Shown here one piece after another: positions 35,419 to 43,717 of a stretch of 64,000 nucleotides of DNA. Both the position numbers and the translations under genes were made by a program. The notes below the pieces were generated by a model, which searched no databases, was not told where the DNA came from, and worked only from the letters and a program-made list of their open reading frames with translations. Positions within the stretch are counted from its first letter, which is position 1. Each line of letters opens with the position of its first letter. The stretch lies in the NCBI RefSeq assembly GCF_014189455.1, contig NZ_CP050296.1, positions 744,001 to 808,000 of the forward strand. Reading direction: 5' to 3'. Source of the DNA: Mesorhizobium huakuii. GTDB lineage: Bacteria > Pseudomonadota > Alphaproteobacteria > Rhizobiales > Rhizobiaceae.

Positions 35419-35970
35419 TCAGCCGCCGACCAGCACCTTCGTTGTCATCAGATTGACACCGGCTTCGGCGAATTCGCCATTGTGCCGGGCAATGATCTGC
35501 TCAGCGCTCTCGCTGGCGCTGTCCAGCGTGCTGTGGGCATCGGAAACCACGGTGACGCCGAGCCCTCTGGCGATCGCGCCCGTGACGGTTGCTGCGACGC
35601 AAAAATCGGTCTGCGCGCCAAGGAGCACCACAGCGCCGGCCCCCTGCCCGGCGACCCAGTCGCCGAAGGCAGGATTGCTGAAGGCATCGCGCACGGATTT
35701 GGCAAAGGTCGGTTCATCATCGGCCTGGCCAAGGGCGGGCCAGACCGGCCAGCCCGATTCACCCGGCGCCAACGGATCGCCTTCGGGTCCATCATGCCTG
35801 ACAAAGGCAACCTTGCGCCCACCCCGCCTTGCCCAGTCGATCACCGCCCGGGTCCGCTTTGCAATGGCGGGCGCATCATGGATCGGCGGCTCGTGTACCC
35901 CGTCGAACATGCCGGTCTGGAGGTCGATGACGATGAGAGGCGCGTTGGCCACGAGGCTGGGTGCTGACAT
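35419..35970 (-). CDS. Isochorismatase family cysteine hydrolase
   Basis: A 183-residue cysteine hydrolase of the isochorismatase/nicotinamidase family. The catalytic triad is visible: Asp16 in LIVIDLQTGMFDG, Lys in PTFAKSVRDAF and Cys in GAQTDFCVAATVTGA, with the cis-peptide region before it. The enzyme would hydrolyse an amide or vinyl ether; substrate unknown. No strong ribosome site is seen before the ATG. It stands between the amidohydrolase and the Fic gene, all on the minus strand but separated by large gaps. Confidence 0.9.
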   Translation of the reverse strand: MSAPSLVANAPLIVIDLQTGMFDGVHEPPIHDAPAIAKRTRAVIDWARRGGRKVAFVRHDGPEGDPLAPGESGWPVWPALGQADDEPTFAKSVRDAFSNPAFGDWVAGQGAGAVVLLGAQTDFCVAATVTGAIARGLGVTVVSDAHSTLDSASESAEQIIARHNGEFAEAGVNLMTTKVLVGG

Positions 35971-36032
35971 GATTTTTACATAGCACGGCGGGCCAACCGA
36001 TCAAGGTTGGGGTGGCGTGATAGCGGTGCCGG

Positions 36033-36644
36033 TCACGACTGTAGCCGACCTGCCAGTCCGACAAAAGTCAGCAGCGGACCAATGTCGTGCCGGTCGGCTG
36101 CCTTCAATGCCAAGATATAGGCCGCCCGCCTTTCATTCATTTTCAGCAGATCCGCCCCGGCGGTCCAATCGATCGGATCGACGCCGTAGAGCTTCTCAAG
36201 CATGGCGTCCGCCAGGATACGGGCATGGCGCCCATTGCCATTCGCAAACGGATGGATGAACACGACCCGGCGGTGAAGCCGCACGGCTGCTTCGATAGGC
36301 GCATATGTGCCCCGGTTCATCCAGTAGAGCGCATCATCCAGCGCTGCGCGCAATTGCACCCCGATTTGCATGGGATCGACGCCGATGTTCTTGCCGGTGG
36401 TCCTGAAGGTTCCAGCCCAGTTCCACACCTCGCCGAACAGCCGCCGATGAAGTTCGATGGCGAAACCGTCGGTGAGGATGTCCTTTCTTCGTGTCCGGGA
36501 AAGCCACAGCAGGCCGGACGTGATGTTGGCCTGCTCCAGTTCATTGAGCTCGGCCTGGGTGGTGATGTGCCTGTGCTTCAGTCCGCCGAGTTCGTTGGGA
36601 TCAAGTGGCGTCGCACCCTCGGGATAATCAGGCGCAATCGTCAT
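36033..36644 (-). CDS. Mobile mystery protein B (Fic family)
   Basis: A 203-residue Fic-domain protein of the mobile mystery protein B family. The Fic motif HPFANGNGRHAR is complete except that the acidic residue before GNGR is Asn, as in a known subset of Fic proteins; LWLSRTRRKDILTDGFAIELHRRLFGEVWNWAGTFR is typical of the group. Fic proteins transfer AMP or other groups to target proteins. Its ATG overlaps the stop of the mobile mystery protein A gene by four bases, so the two are translationally coupled. A toxin-antitoxin-like role is inference. Confidence 0.9.
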   Translation of the reverse strand: MTIAPDYPEGATPLDPNELGGLKHRHITTQAELNELEQANITSGLLWLSRTRRKDILTDGFAIELHRRLFGEVWNWAGTFRTTGKNIGVDPMQIGVQLRAALDDALYWMNRGTYAPIEAAVRLHRRVVFIHPFANGNGRHARILADAMLEKLYGVDPIDWTAGADLLKMNERRAAYILALKAADRHDIGPLLTFVGLAGRLQS

Positions 36645-37099
36645 TTGTCCTGCCAGAAATCGGATGGCATTTCATACATCAGTTCGTTCGTCAGCCGGGT
36701 CACCTCTTGCCGAGTCCGGTTGCCGACCACAGCCTGGTCTTCGAGTGCCATGTGTTTGCCGGCCGTGGCGACAATCGCCTCCGCCTTTTTCCGCGCCTGG
36801 GCGACGATGATGGCCTCGATGGTGTCTGGCGGGACGAACGCGTAGACGAACCGGCACCCCATCGCTTCGGCGGTGGCCTGCATCGACTTCAAGGTGACGC
36901 CACCTTCGAGCTCGGCCTGCTCCACCTGGGCAATGCGGGCGCGAGTCACGCCCATCCGCCCTGCAAGCTGGGCGCCCGACATGCCGAGCGCCTTGCGCAC
37001 AGTCCTTATCCAACCTTCCGCAGGAATCTGGATGTTCCCGGCTTGGGCGAGATCCACCAAAGCCTGGTACTGTTGGCGAACGGCCTGTTTAACACCCAT
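36641..37099 (-). CDS. Mobile mystery protein A (Xre-type HTH)
   Basis: A 152-residue protein of the mobile mystery protein A family. A Cro/C1-type helix-turn-helix lies at about 32-68 (IRTVRKALGMSGAQLAGRMGVTRARIAQVEQAELEGGVTLKSMQATAEAMGCRFVYAFVPPDTIE). It always pairs with a Fic partner, here directly downstream and overlapping. It probably represses the pair through the AT-rich palindromes upstream and may restrain the Fic protein. Confidence 0.9.
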   Translation of the reverse strand: MGVKQAVRQQYQALVDLAQAGNIQIPAEGWIRTVRKALGMSGAQLAGRMGVTRARIAQVEQAELEGGVTLKSMQATAEAMGCRFVYAFVPPDTIEAIIVAQARKKAEAIVATAGKHMALEDQAVVGNRTRQEVTRLTNELMYEMPSDFWQDK

Positions 37100-37128
37100 T
37101 GTAAACTCATAAGTTGACAGATAGGAAC

Positions 37129-37156
37129 ATATTGTAAATATTTATATATACAATAT
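37129..37156. promoter_or_regulatory. AT-rich palindromes upstream of the mobile mystery operon
   Basis: ATATTGTA / TACAATAT (37129-37156, 12-base spacer) lies about 30 bases before the mobile mystery A start. A second inverted repeat, ATGTCAA / TTGACAT, lies at 37165-37186. The region is markedly AT-rich against a GC-rich background, so it probably holds both promoter and operator for the HTH protein and marks acquired DNA. Confidence 0.55.
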
Positions 37157-37200
37157 ACCCTTAAATGTCAACTTCAATATTGACATATCTCTCCAACTAC

Positions 37201-38829
37201 TCACCCCGGCGCTCCCGCAAACAGCACCACGCCATCCCCGCCCGCCGCCGGCCAATCCCTGATGGTGCGGTCGTAGCCGCCGGTCAGCACCGTGCCGTCG
37301 GGGGCGAAGGCCACGGCGTAGATCGGCCCGGTCTGGCTGTCGAACATGGCGATCTGGTTGCCGGTTTCCATGTCCCACAGCCGTGCCGTGCCATCGAGCG
37401 AACCCGACAGCAGCCGCTTGCCGTCGGCGGACAGCGCCAGCGTATAGACCGTGCCTTCATGGCCTTCGAAACGCTTCACCTCGCGGCCGCTGTCGAGATC
37501 CCAGACCTTGATCGTCAGGTCGCCGCTGCCGGTGATCACATGGTGCCCGTCGGCGGTGAACACGGCGCCATAGGTGCCCTGCTCGTGGCCGTGCCAGCTA
37601 CGCAACTGCTTGCCGCTTTCGATGTCCCAGAGCTTCAGCGTGCCGTCGATGCTGCCGCTGAGCGCCTGCTTGCCATCGGGCGAGACGGCGACGGCGCTGA
37701 CCGACCAGTCGTGTCCGGTCAGCACATGCAGCACGGAATTGTTGACGAGGTCCCAGACGATGACGTTGCCGGTGTCGTGTCCGCTGACGGCGCGCTTGCC
37801 GTCCGGGCTGATCGCCAGCTGCCTGACGCCGCCATTCTGGCCGGACTGGAAGACATGCAGCACAGCGCCATCGGCAAGTTTGCGCAGCACGATCTCGCCG
37901 TCGTCGCCGGCCGTCAGCGCGCTGACGCCGTCGGGCATATAGAGCGCGGTGCGCGCCATGTCCTTGTGGACGCCGAGGTTGCGGATCAGGTGCTTGCCGC
38001 CAATGTCCCACAGCTTGATCACACGATCGGTGCTGGCGCTCATGATCGATCGGCCGTCCGGCGCCACCGCCAGCCAGACGACCGCTTCGCGATGGCCGTC
38101 GGGCTGCGTCGGCGCCGCCGGCGGCGGTGGCGGCAATGGCGCCACCGTGGGCGGCGGAATGACCGCGACCTCCGGCGGGGCAACGGGCGTCGGCACAGGC
38201 ACGGCGACGGGCGGCACAGGCGGCACCGGTGCGGCCGGCGGGTTGGCGGCTACCGGTGGCGGGGCGGGTGGCGCCGGCGGAGCTGGTGGCGTTACCGGCT
38301 CCGGAGCCGGCGGCGCGCTGGCGACATCCTGGCCCTTCGGTTCAGCGGGTTTGGGTTCGGCAAGTTTCGGTTCATCGGCCTTGGGTTCACTGGGCTTGGG
38401 TTCACTGGACTTGGGTTCGGCCGGCTTGGGTTCGCTGGGTTGGCTGGCAATCACCCTGCCGCCATCATGCCACGGGCCGAACCGGTCGACGGCCAGCACT
38501 GCCAGCACAAGCAACGGCAAAGCGAGAAAGACCTTGCGCAGGCCGGGCCTGCCGGTCTCCTGCACTTCGGCCGCGCGGCCGAACAGCGGTGCTCCGGCCA
38601 GGTGCGCAGGGCGCCCCGGCAACAGGCCAGCCCAGAACAGCAAGGCGCCGGCCAGGCAGGCAAGTGCCGCCACGGCGAAAGCCAGAAGCCGCAAGGAGGC
38701 TGCACTCGACAGCAGCCCGGAAACGCCATGCCAGGCAAAGGCACCGGCGAGCGGATAGATCCGCACCAGACAGGCTAAGGCAACCGCGACCAGCACAAAC
38801 GCCAGCACCTTGTCAGCCAATCTGTTCAT
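37201..38829 (-). CDS. Membrane-anchored WD40 repeat protein
   Basis: A 542-residue protein. The N-terminus has three hydrophobic segments (about 8-24, 45-70 and 98-115), followed by seven tandem xxEPK pentapeptides (131-165), a long Pro/Ala/Val-rich stalk (170-243) and a C-terminal propeller of about seven WD40 repeats (from EAVVWLAVAPDGRSIMSASTDRVIKLWDI to TVLTGGYDRTIRDWPA). WD40 propellers bind partner proteins; which ones is unknown. The propeller would be held away from the membrane by the stiff stalk; side of the membrane is not certain. Confidence 0.87.
   Translation of the reverse strand: MNRLADKVLAFVLVAVALACLVRIYPLAGAFAWHGVSGLLSSAASLRLLAFAVAALACLAGALLFWAGLLPGRPAHLAGAPLFGRAAEVQETGRPGLRKVFLALPLLVLAVLAVDRFGPWHDGGRVIASQPSEPKPAEPKSSEPKPSEPKADEPKLAEPKPAEPKGQDVASAPPAPEPVTPPAPPAPPAPPPVAANPPAAPVPPVPPVAVPVPTPVAPPEVAVIPPPTVAPLPPPPPAAPTQPDGHREAVVWLAVAPDGRSIMSASTDRVIKLWDIGGKHLIRNLGVHKDMARTALYMPDGVSALTAGDDGEIVLRKLADGAVLHVFQSGQNGGVRQLAISPDGKRAVSGHDTGNVIVWDLVNNSVLHVLTGHDWSVSAVAVSPDGKQALSGSIDGTLKLWDIESGKQLRSWHGHEQGTYGAVFTADGHHVITGSGDLTIKVWDLDSGREVKRFEGHEGTVYTLALSADGKRLLSGSLDGTARLWDMETGNQIAMFDSQTGPIYAVAFAPDGTVLTGGYDRTIRDWPAAGGDGVVLFAGAPG
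38335..38439 (-). repeat. Seven tandem 15-bp repeats inside the WD40 gene
   Basis: The DNA codes for seven EPK pentapeptides (PSEPK, PAEPK, SSEPK, PSEPK, ADEPK, LAEPK, PAEPK). The unit reads ggttc(a/g)... on the plus strand with period 15. Such a tract may vary in copy number between strains. Confidence 0.75.
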
Positions 38830-38936
38830 CGCGCTCTCCGCCCGCGGATTTGGATGAGGTTAGCAGCGCCGGCTGTATACCGCAAAGCGCCAGCCTCGCC
38901 TCCTGCCCTCATGTATATCGCCTGATATATCCTGGT

Positions 38937-39091
38937 TTGGGCTGGGGATACGCATAGAAACAACGGCTTAAGCGTGACGACGCGCGCTCTACATTGCCGA
39001 TTTATGCCCGATCGGACCGAAGCAATCGGCAATCCTGAAGCCAAGATCTTCGATGTTCTGGTTGGGATAATCTGGACTATCCCCAGCCCAA
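38937..39091. repeat. 155-bp segment bounded by 14-bp inverted repeats
   Basis: TTGGGCTGGGGATA (38937-38950) and TATCCCCAGCCCAA (39078-39091) are perfect inverted repeats 127 bases apart. The segment lies between the WD40 gene and the small peptide gene and contains no ORF of its own. It could be a miniature transposable element, although no target duplication is seen, or the stem of a long leader RNA. Confidence 0.45.
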
Positions 39092-39151
39092 CATTGACAG
39101 AAGACCATGATGTGTCACACTCGCGGCGGGATATAGTGGAGAGCTTGCATC

Positions 39152-39262
39152 ATGAAGAAGATCTACGAGCGGCCGGCTCTGATCAAGAAGGGCAATCTGA
39201 AATCGATCACGGCTGCGACCAACGGCCCGGTCGTGACCTCGAATCCTCCGATACCGCAATAA
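39152..39262 (+). CDS. Putative RiPP precursor with lasso-type leader (36 residues)
   Basis: A 36-codon gene. The N-terminal part contains YERPALIKKGNLKSIT, which fits the YxxPxLxxxGxxxxxT leader of lasso peptide precursors bound by the RRE/B1 protein; Thr20 would be the residue before last of the leader. Cleavage after Ala21 would leave a 15-residue core, ATNGPVVTSNPPIPQ, that has no Asp or Glu at position 7-9, so the normal lasso ring cannot form. GGAGAG lies about nine bases before the ATG. No maturation genes are near. It ends one base from the convergent gene. Confidence 0.65.
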   Translation: MKKIYERPALIKKGNLKSITAATNGPVVTSNPPIPQ

Positions 39263-39263
39263 G

Positions 39264-40457
39264 TCAGCCCGTCAGCATCAGGTCGTCCAGCACCATTTGC
39301 CAAGAGTGTTTCGTCGAGAGACGGACACGGGTTACTGCCTTGAGCATCGGCGCGTAGTGCAGCGGCGTCAGTGCCGATAGCGCCAACTGGTCGCTGGCGA
39401 CCAGTTGCTCGCCCAGCCAACACTCGATCAGCGCGATCTCCCCTTCAGACTTCAGCCACGCTGCGCTCAGCAGCACCGAGTGGAACCCGAACGGGGTCTC
39501 GCGGCTGAATTCGGCCGGGTAGCCGCTGCTGGTATAGGCGACGTGATCGCCCGAGACATTGCCGTTGACATAGCCTTCGCTGCCCTTGGTGTGATCCTGC
39601 GCCATGGCATTGAGGTTGCGCCATTGCAGCCCGGCATGGCCGCACGGGATCTTGCGGAAGCCGCGTCCGGTGACGTCGTCGAAGCCTATCGTCCGCAGCG
39701 AGGCCCCGCTCAACAGTGTTTGCGATGACAACAGCCCGAGATCGGTCGGATAGGGCGAAAGCGCAAGCTGCCGGTCCAGCCCGCTACCGGCGATCGCCAC
39801 CATGTCGGCCTCGGCGGCAAGGTCGAGTTGGAAGGGTGAACCCGGCGCCAGCGCCCGGCTCTCCAGCTCTTGCCCGTCCGCCATCACCGACAGTGTCGCG
39901 GTGCTCTCCGCCGCCATCCGGCCGGCCAGGCTGCGCGTAGGCGCCAGGCCGACCGGATGGGGCAGATCCTGCGACACCAGCCCGGCGGGCGAGCCGGAGG
40001 CCAGCCGGAACTCCTGCGATTGCGTCTCATTGGCGCTGGGCGAGCGCCAGCCCGGCGGCATCGAAACCGCGAACCGGTAGGCGCCGGGCGCGCGGATCAC
40101 GGCATTGGTCGAAGACGTCGACATGGCGAAGTTGGCAAAGCCGCCATTGTTTGTCCTGGTTGAAGCGACGTAGCCGGCTTGTTCGTCGAACAGCCGCACC
40201 ATGATGCCGGCCATCGGCCGGTCGCCCACGCCATACGTCCCGTCGCGGTCGACATCGAAATAGACGAAGGACGAGTAGTTGACCGTACCGGTGCTGCGTT
40301 CCCAGTCGCTGCGTGGGGCATAGTCGCTGGTCGGATCCGCCCGACGTTGGGTGCGGCGCCGGGCTCGCGCCTTGCGCAACAGCCAGACGACGCATGCCGC
40401 GACCACAAGAATGGCAGCGGCCGCGAGCAGGATTTCGACCAGGCCGAAATCATGCAT
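39264..40457 (-). CDS. Membrane-anchored protein with SdrD B-like domain
   Basis: A 397-residue protein. One N-terminal transmembrane helix (about 7-27) is followed by an Arg-rich stop-transfer, then an SdrD B-like/prealbumin-type domain (SFVYFDVDRDGTYGVGDRPMAGIMVRLFDEQAGYVASTRTNNGGFANFAM) with a calcium-loop-like DVDRDGTYGVGD. The C-terminal half (GFDDVTGRGFRKIPCGHAGLQWRNLNAM to SWQMVLDDLML) resembles the FDD-type jelly-roll modules of PEP-CTERM-like surface proteins (impression). Probably faces the periplasm and acts in the envelope; function unknown. Confidence 0.75.
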   Translation of the reverse strand: MHDFGLVEILLAAAAILVVAACVVWLLRKARARRRTQRRADPTSDYAPRSDWERSTGTVNYSSFVYFDVDRDGTYGVGDRPMAGIMVRLFDEQAGYVASTRTNNGGFANFAMSTSSTNAVIRAPGAYRFAVSMPPGWRSPSANETQSQEFRLASGSPAGLVSQDLPHPVGLAPTRSLAGRMAAESTATLSVMADGQELESRALAPGSPFQLDLAAEADMVAIAGSGLDRQLALSPYPTDLGLLSSQTLLSGASLRTIGFDDVTGRGFRKIPCGHAGLQWRNLNAMAQDHTKGSEGYVNGNVSGDHVAYTSSGYPAEFSRETPFGFHSVLLSAAWLKSEGEIALIECWLGEQLVASDQLALSALTPLHYAPMLKAVTRVRLSTKHSWQMVLDDLMLTG

Positions 40458-40573
40458 GGCGGGAGAGTCTCGATAGTGATCGACGGTCGCTGTTGGGAAC
40501 GGCGTTCATGGATAATCTGGCTGCGCGATTGCTTTGTCGCAGCCTAGCTTGCGATACAGCCGCTGCACAGATG

Positions 40574-40665
40574 GGCGCTGGCGATCGGCCGCGTAGCCGT
40601 CAAGGCATCGCCAGCGCCATCACGTGCCCGGCCTCGGCGGTGCAGTGACCTGGTCCGTGACCAGG
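40574..40665 (-). terminator. Two hairpins downstream of the heme peroxidase gene
   Basis: CCTGGTC-CGT-GACCAGG (40649-40665) and GGCGCTGGCGAT / ATCGCCAGCGCC (40574-40585 and 40607-40618) are perfect inverted repeats 30-120 bases after the peroxidase stop and before the start region of the SdrD-like gene. Neither has a T run. They may limit read-through between the two minus-strand genes. Confidence 0.4.
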
Positions 40666-40694
40666 AGCTTTCTCACAAGTCCGACCGGACCGGG

Positions 40695-42389
40695 TCAGCC
40701 ACCAAGCGCATATTTCACCAGATGGCCCATGGTCAGGGACCTGCCTCCGATAGGCGGTTCCCAGTTCGGATCCTGGATCAGATACGAATGACCGTCTCCA
40801 TAGGCCAGGCCGACCAGCGTTTCCGCAACGATACGACCTCCCACCGGGCCCAGATGGACCGGCTCCTCGTCGCCCTTGCTGCCCTTTTTCGAAGCGCGCT
40901 TGAACCAGTCGTGCTGCGCCTCCGCCAGCACATAGTACCAAAGCGGCGCATTGCCAGCGAATTCCCCATCGATGTCGACTACGCTCTTTGCACCTTTCAT
41001 CTCGTCGAGGACGGCTTTTCCTATCTTCAGATCGGCATCGGGAATAACAGGCACCCCCATCGCCTGCGCCACGCTCTGTCCGCTTGGCATGCGCAAGGCG
41101 AGGCCGCGGAGCAGATTCCGCGCCGCGAGGTTGGCCGGGTCGTTTTTCGGATCGATCGGCTTGGCTTGCAGTTGTTCGAGCGTGAGCGGTGGTGAAGCCG
41201 GCACCGTCTTTGAAAACTCGGGAAGGAACCCAAGCGGATTCACCAGCGACGTGTCGATCTTGTACGCCGGCTGAGCCCGATGCTTGCCGCCCTTTTTACC
41301 TGACCCGTCAATGTCGAAGAACAAGCTCCAGTCGATGGCCCATTGGGTTGGAAATTCGTCGAAGCCGTTCAGGCCTCTGTTGGCGACGCCCGCGAATATG
41401 AAGAAGCGGCCGGCAAGTCCGCGAGCCTTCTCGTCAGGCGTTGCCGACAACGGATCGTCGCCCCCATTCAGCTCGGTATTCAGCCGATAGATCGGCCTCA
41501 CCATCGAATGGCCAAACCGGTAGCCGGCGACCGAAAATTCCAGGGGCATGTAGGGCGCGTTGCGCCAGTGGAAGAACTGAAGCTTGGGCTTCTTTTCGGC
41601 GGCACTGGCAACTGACCGGCGGTGGGGGAGGATTTCGTCGATCAACTCAGCACCGCAGATACGCGGCAGGAAGTCGTTGAGAACCACATACTGATAGTGC
41701 CAACGCACCATGCGCTGGACTTCATCGAAGGTGGCTCCTTTCAGTTTTGGCTCGTCCATCAGCCGGTTGTGCAAGCGCATGAATATGCCGTGTAACTGGG
41801 AGACGATGACGTTCTCGTCGTTGCGCTTGTCCCCGATGAGTGCGCGGGCCGCGGTAGCGGGATTTTCCGGATCGCGGTAGCGCGGGAGATCCCGCGACGG
41901 TGAAGGCTTGTTCAGCTCGAGCAGCTGTTTCCCCAGCCGAAACTTGCCGTCGATATACAAATAGGGCTGGTCTGCCGGCCCACGGCCGTAGACGCTGTCC
42001 AGGTCAAGGCGGGGCGTCCTGAAATCCACCAGGCTGTCCGGATCATTCATCTGCATCAGCAAGGACGAAGGGTCGAAAGTGATGTCGTGGTCGATGAACT
42101 GACCGAGATAGGTATATCCAGCCGCGATGCCGGTGTTTTCTTCGTCATCCTGAATATGCTTGTCTGTCTCCGCCGCGGCCGTAGGCCTGTTGTCCGCGGT
42201 TTTCTCGGGATCGGCCGTCATCGCGTTCCCCAACGCCAGAAGCGCGCTCTGGGAATGAACCGCTGGAGCGAGCTCCCTGAACATCCGGCCGAAGCGGCCT
42301 TCGAACAAGGATGACCGGCGCGAGACATCGGCGCCTCTGATGCCGCCACCATGTGGGCTGAACGAACTTTTGGCTGCACTGGATTCCAT
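40695..42389 (-). CDS. Animal-type heme peroxidase family protein
   Basis: A 564-residue protein of the animal heme peroxidase (peroxidase-cyclooxygenase) superfamily. The distal site GYTYLGQFIDHDITFDP has the Gln and His (about 97 and 101) and the Ca-binding Asp; the proximal His is in GYRFGHSMVRPIYRL, with HGIFMRLHNRL and WHYQYVVLNDFLPRICG in between. No signal peptide is visible. Bacterial members often are secreted by type I systems and form hypohalous acids; whether this one is exported is unclear. The family assignment is firm, the substrate unknown. Confidence 0.92.
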   Translation of the reverse strand: MESSAAKSSFSPHGGGIRGADVSRRSSLFEGRFGRMFRELAPAVHSQSALLALGNAMTADPEKTADNRPTAAAETDKHIQDDEENTGIAAGYTYLGQFIDHDITFDPSSLLMQMNDPDSLVDFRTPRLDLDSVYGRGPADQPYLYIDGKFRLGKQLLELNKPSPSRDLPRYRDPENPATAARALIGDKRNDENVIVSQLHGIFMRLHNRLMDEPKLKGATFDEVQRMVRWHYQYVVLNDFLPRICGAELIDEILPHRRSVASAAEKKPKLQFFHWRNAPYMPLEFSVAGYRFGHSMVRPIYRLNTELNGGDDPLSATPDEKARGLAGRFFIFAGVANRGLNGFDEFPTQWAIDWSLFFDIDGSGKKGGKHRAQPAYKIDTSLVNPLGFLPEFSKTVPASPPLTLEQLQAKPIDPKNDPANLAARNLLRGLALRMPSGQSVAQAMGVPVIPDADLKIGKAVLDEMKGAKSVVDIDGEFAGNAPLWYYVLAEAQHDWFKRASKKGSKGDEEPVHLGPVGGRIVAETLVGLAYGDGHSYLIQDPNWEPPIGGRSLTMGHLVKYALGG

Positions 42390-42906
42390 GGCTGCCTCCG
42401 CAAATCATTTCGCTGATAGGAAATACGCGCGCATAAGTGCTGAGCCACGCGCATGCAGCGGCCCTCGGCACCATTTCATGATCAAGATCAACGGAATGGC
42501 CAATCGTTCCGCATTTTAACTCTGGGATTGGCCTATGCTTTTCAGTCCATGCTAATATCACAATAAAATATGACGACAGTCAAGATACCGATCAGTAAAC
42601 TTGATAATTGATGCCAACAAATCTATCGTATTATACAACTCTAGGGAATCATTGCATTTTCACAGAGTTGCTGCTGGGCATTGGACTAGGCGCCCTCTCC
42701 AGTGAGGTTCTCAAAACCTGCTTCGGCCGATCAAAAAACCGACAAACAGGCTTTTATTCAAACCCGTTGTACCGGTTGCAATGCTGTGGCATTCCGGCGA
42801 TCACTGGTGACCTCACCGACGCCCTCAGGACGGACAAGGAAGAACCACCAATCCGGTTTTCTTCGATCTGGATGCCGAGCTTGAGACAGACCGGTGTTCC
42901 ATCCCC
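42390..42906. other. AT-richer intergenic region, no supported gene
   Basis: About 517 bases between the peroxidase start and the exonuclease III stop. Much of it (42490-42790) is AT-richer than the genes around it. An open frame from 42608 runs on into the exonuclease gene in antisense and has no family features. No repeat of the dispersed type is present. It may be remnant DNA plus the peroxidase promoter. Confidence 0.4.
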
Positions 42907-43677
42907 CTATTTCAGCTCTACCCAGACCGGCGCGTGGTCGCTGGCGCCATCCTGCCCGCGCACGTCGCGGTCGATACCCGCCCCCTTCAGCCGGCGGGCG
43001 AGCGTCTTCGACAGCAATATGTGGTCGAGCCGCAAGCCCGCATCGCGCGGCCAGCGGTTCCGACGGTAGTCCCAGAAGGTGTAGAGCGTCTCCTTCGGAT
43101 AGACCTTGCGCAGCGCATCAAGCCAGCCCTGATCGAGGAGGGCCGCGAAGGCAGCACGACTTTCCGGCTGCACCAGCGCATTGTCGTCATAGGAGCGGGT
43201 GGCGTAGATGTCGCGCGGCTCGGGCACGATGTTGTAGTCGCCGGCCAGCACCACCGGCAGGCCCGTGTCGAGAAGCTGTTCGGCATGCGCCTCCAGCCGC
43301 TTGTGCCAGGCGAGCTTGTACTGAAATTTCGGCCCCGGCTGCGGGTTGCCGTTCGGCGCATAGAGGCAGGCGATGACGATGCCGTCGACCGCCGCCTCGA
43401 TGTAGCGGCTCTGCCGGTCGGCATCGTCGCCAGGCAGCGCATCACGGGTCAGCACCGGCTCCGCGCCGCGCGCGAGTATGGCAACGCCGTTCCAGGTTGG
43501 CTCGCCCTTCCACACCGCGCCGTAGCCGGCACCGGCCAGCGCAGTGCGCGGAAACTGCATATCGCGCGCCTTGAGTTCCTGCAGGCAGACGACATCGGGC
43601 TTTGTGGCCGCCAGCCATGCCAGCAGGTTGTCCAGCCGGCTGTTGATGTTGTTGATGTTGAAGGTGGCGAGTTTCAT
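42907..43677 (-). CDS. xth: Exodeoxyribonuclease III (Xth-type AP endonuclease)
   Basis: A 256-residue exonuclease III. MKLATFNINNINSRL at the start, the metal-binding Glu in VVCLQELKARD, IACLYAPNG, LAGDYNIVPEPRDIY with the catalytic Asp and Asn, and the final GLRLDHILLS and GASDHAPVWVEL (Asp-His pair) are all intact. It incises abasic sites in base-excision repair. The start at 43677 is used because it gives the family N-terminus. It lies 40 bases after a hydrolase gene and near the ku/ligD genes. Confidence 0.94.
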   Translation of the reverse strand: MKLATFNINNINSRLDNLLAWLAATKPDVVCLQELKARDMQFPRTALAGAGYGAVWKGEPTWNGVAILARGAEPVLTRDALPGDDADRQSRYIEAAVDGIVIACLYAPNGNPQPGPKFQYKLAWHKRLEAHAEQLLDTGLPVVLAGDYNIVPEPRDIYATRSYDDNALVQPESRAAFAALLDQGWLDALRKVYPKETLYTFWDYRRNRWPRDAGLRLDHILLSKTLARRLKGAGIDRDVRGQDGASDHAPVWVELK

Positions 43678-43717
43678 GAGGGTCTGCAACGTTGGCGATT
43701 GGCGAGGCGTACGCGCC

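Noticed and set aside
37165..38778. 537-codon plus-strand open frame
   Set aside because: It is antisense to the WD40 gene; the RRR/WRQ stretches mirror the Pro-rich stalk.
42608..43069. 153-codon plus-strand frame before the exonuclease gene
   Set aside because: Its second half is antisense to xth and Ser/Arg-rich; the first half has no family features or convincing ribosome site.
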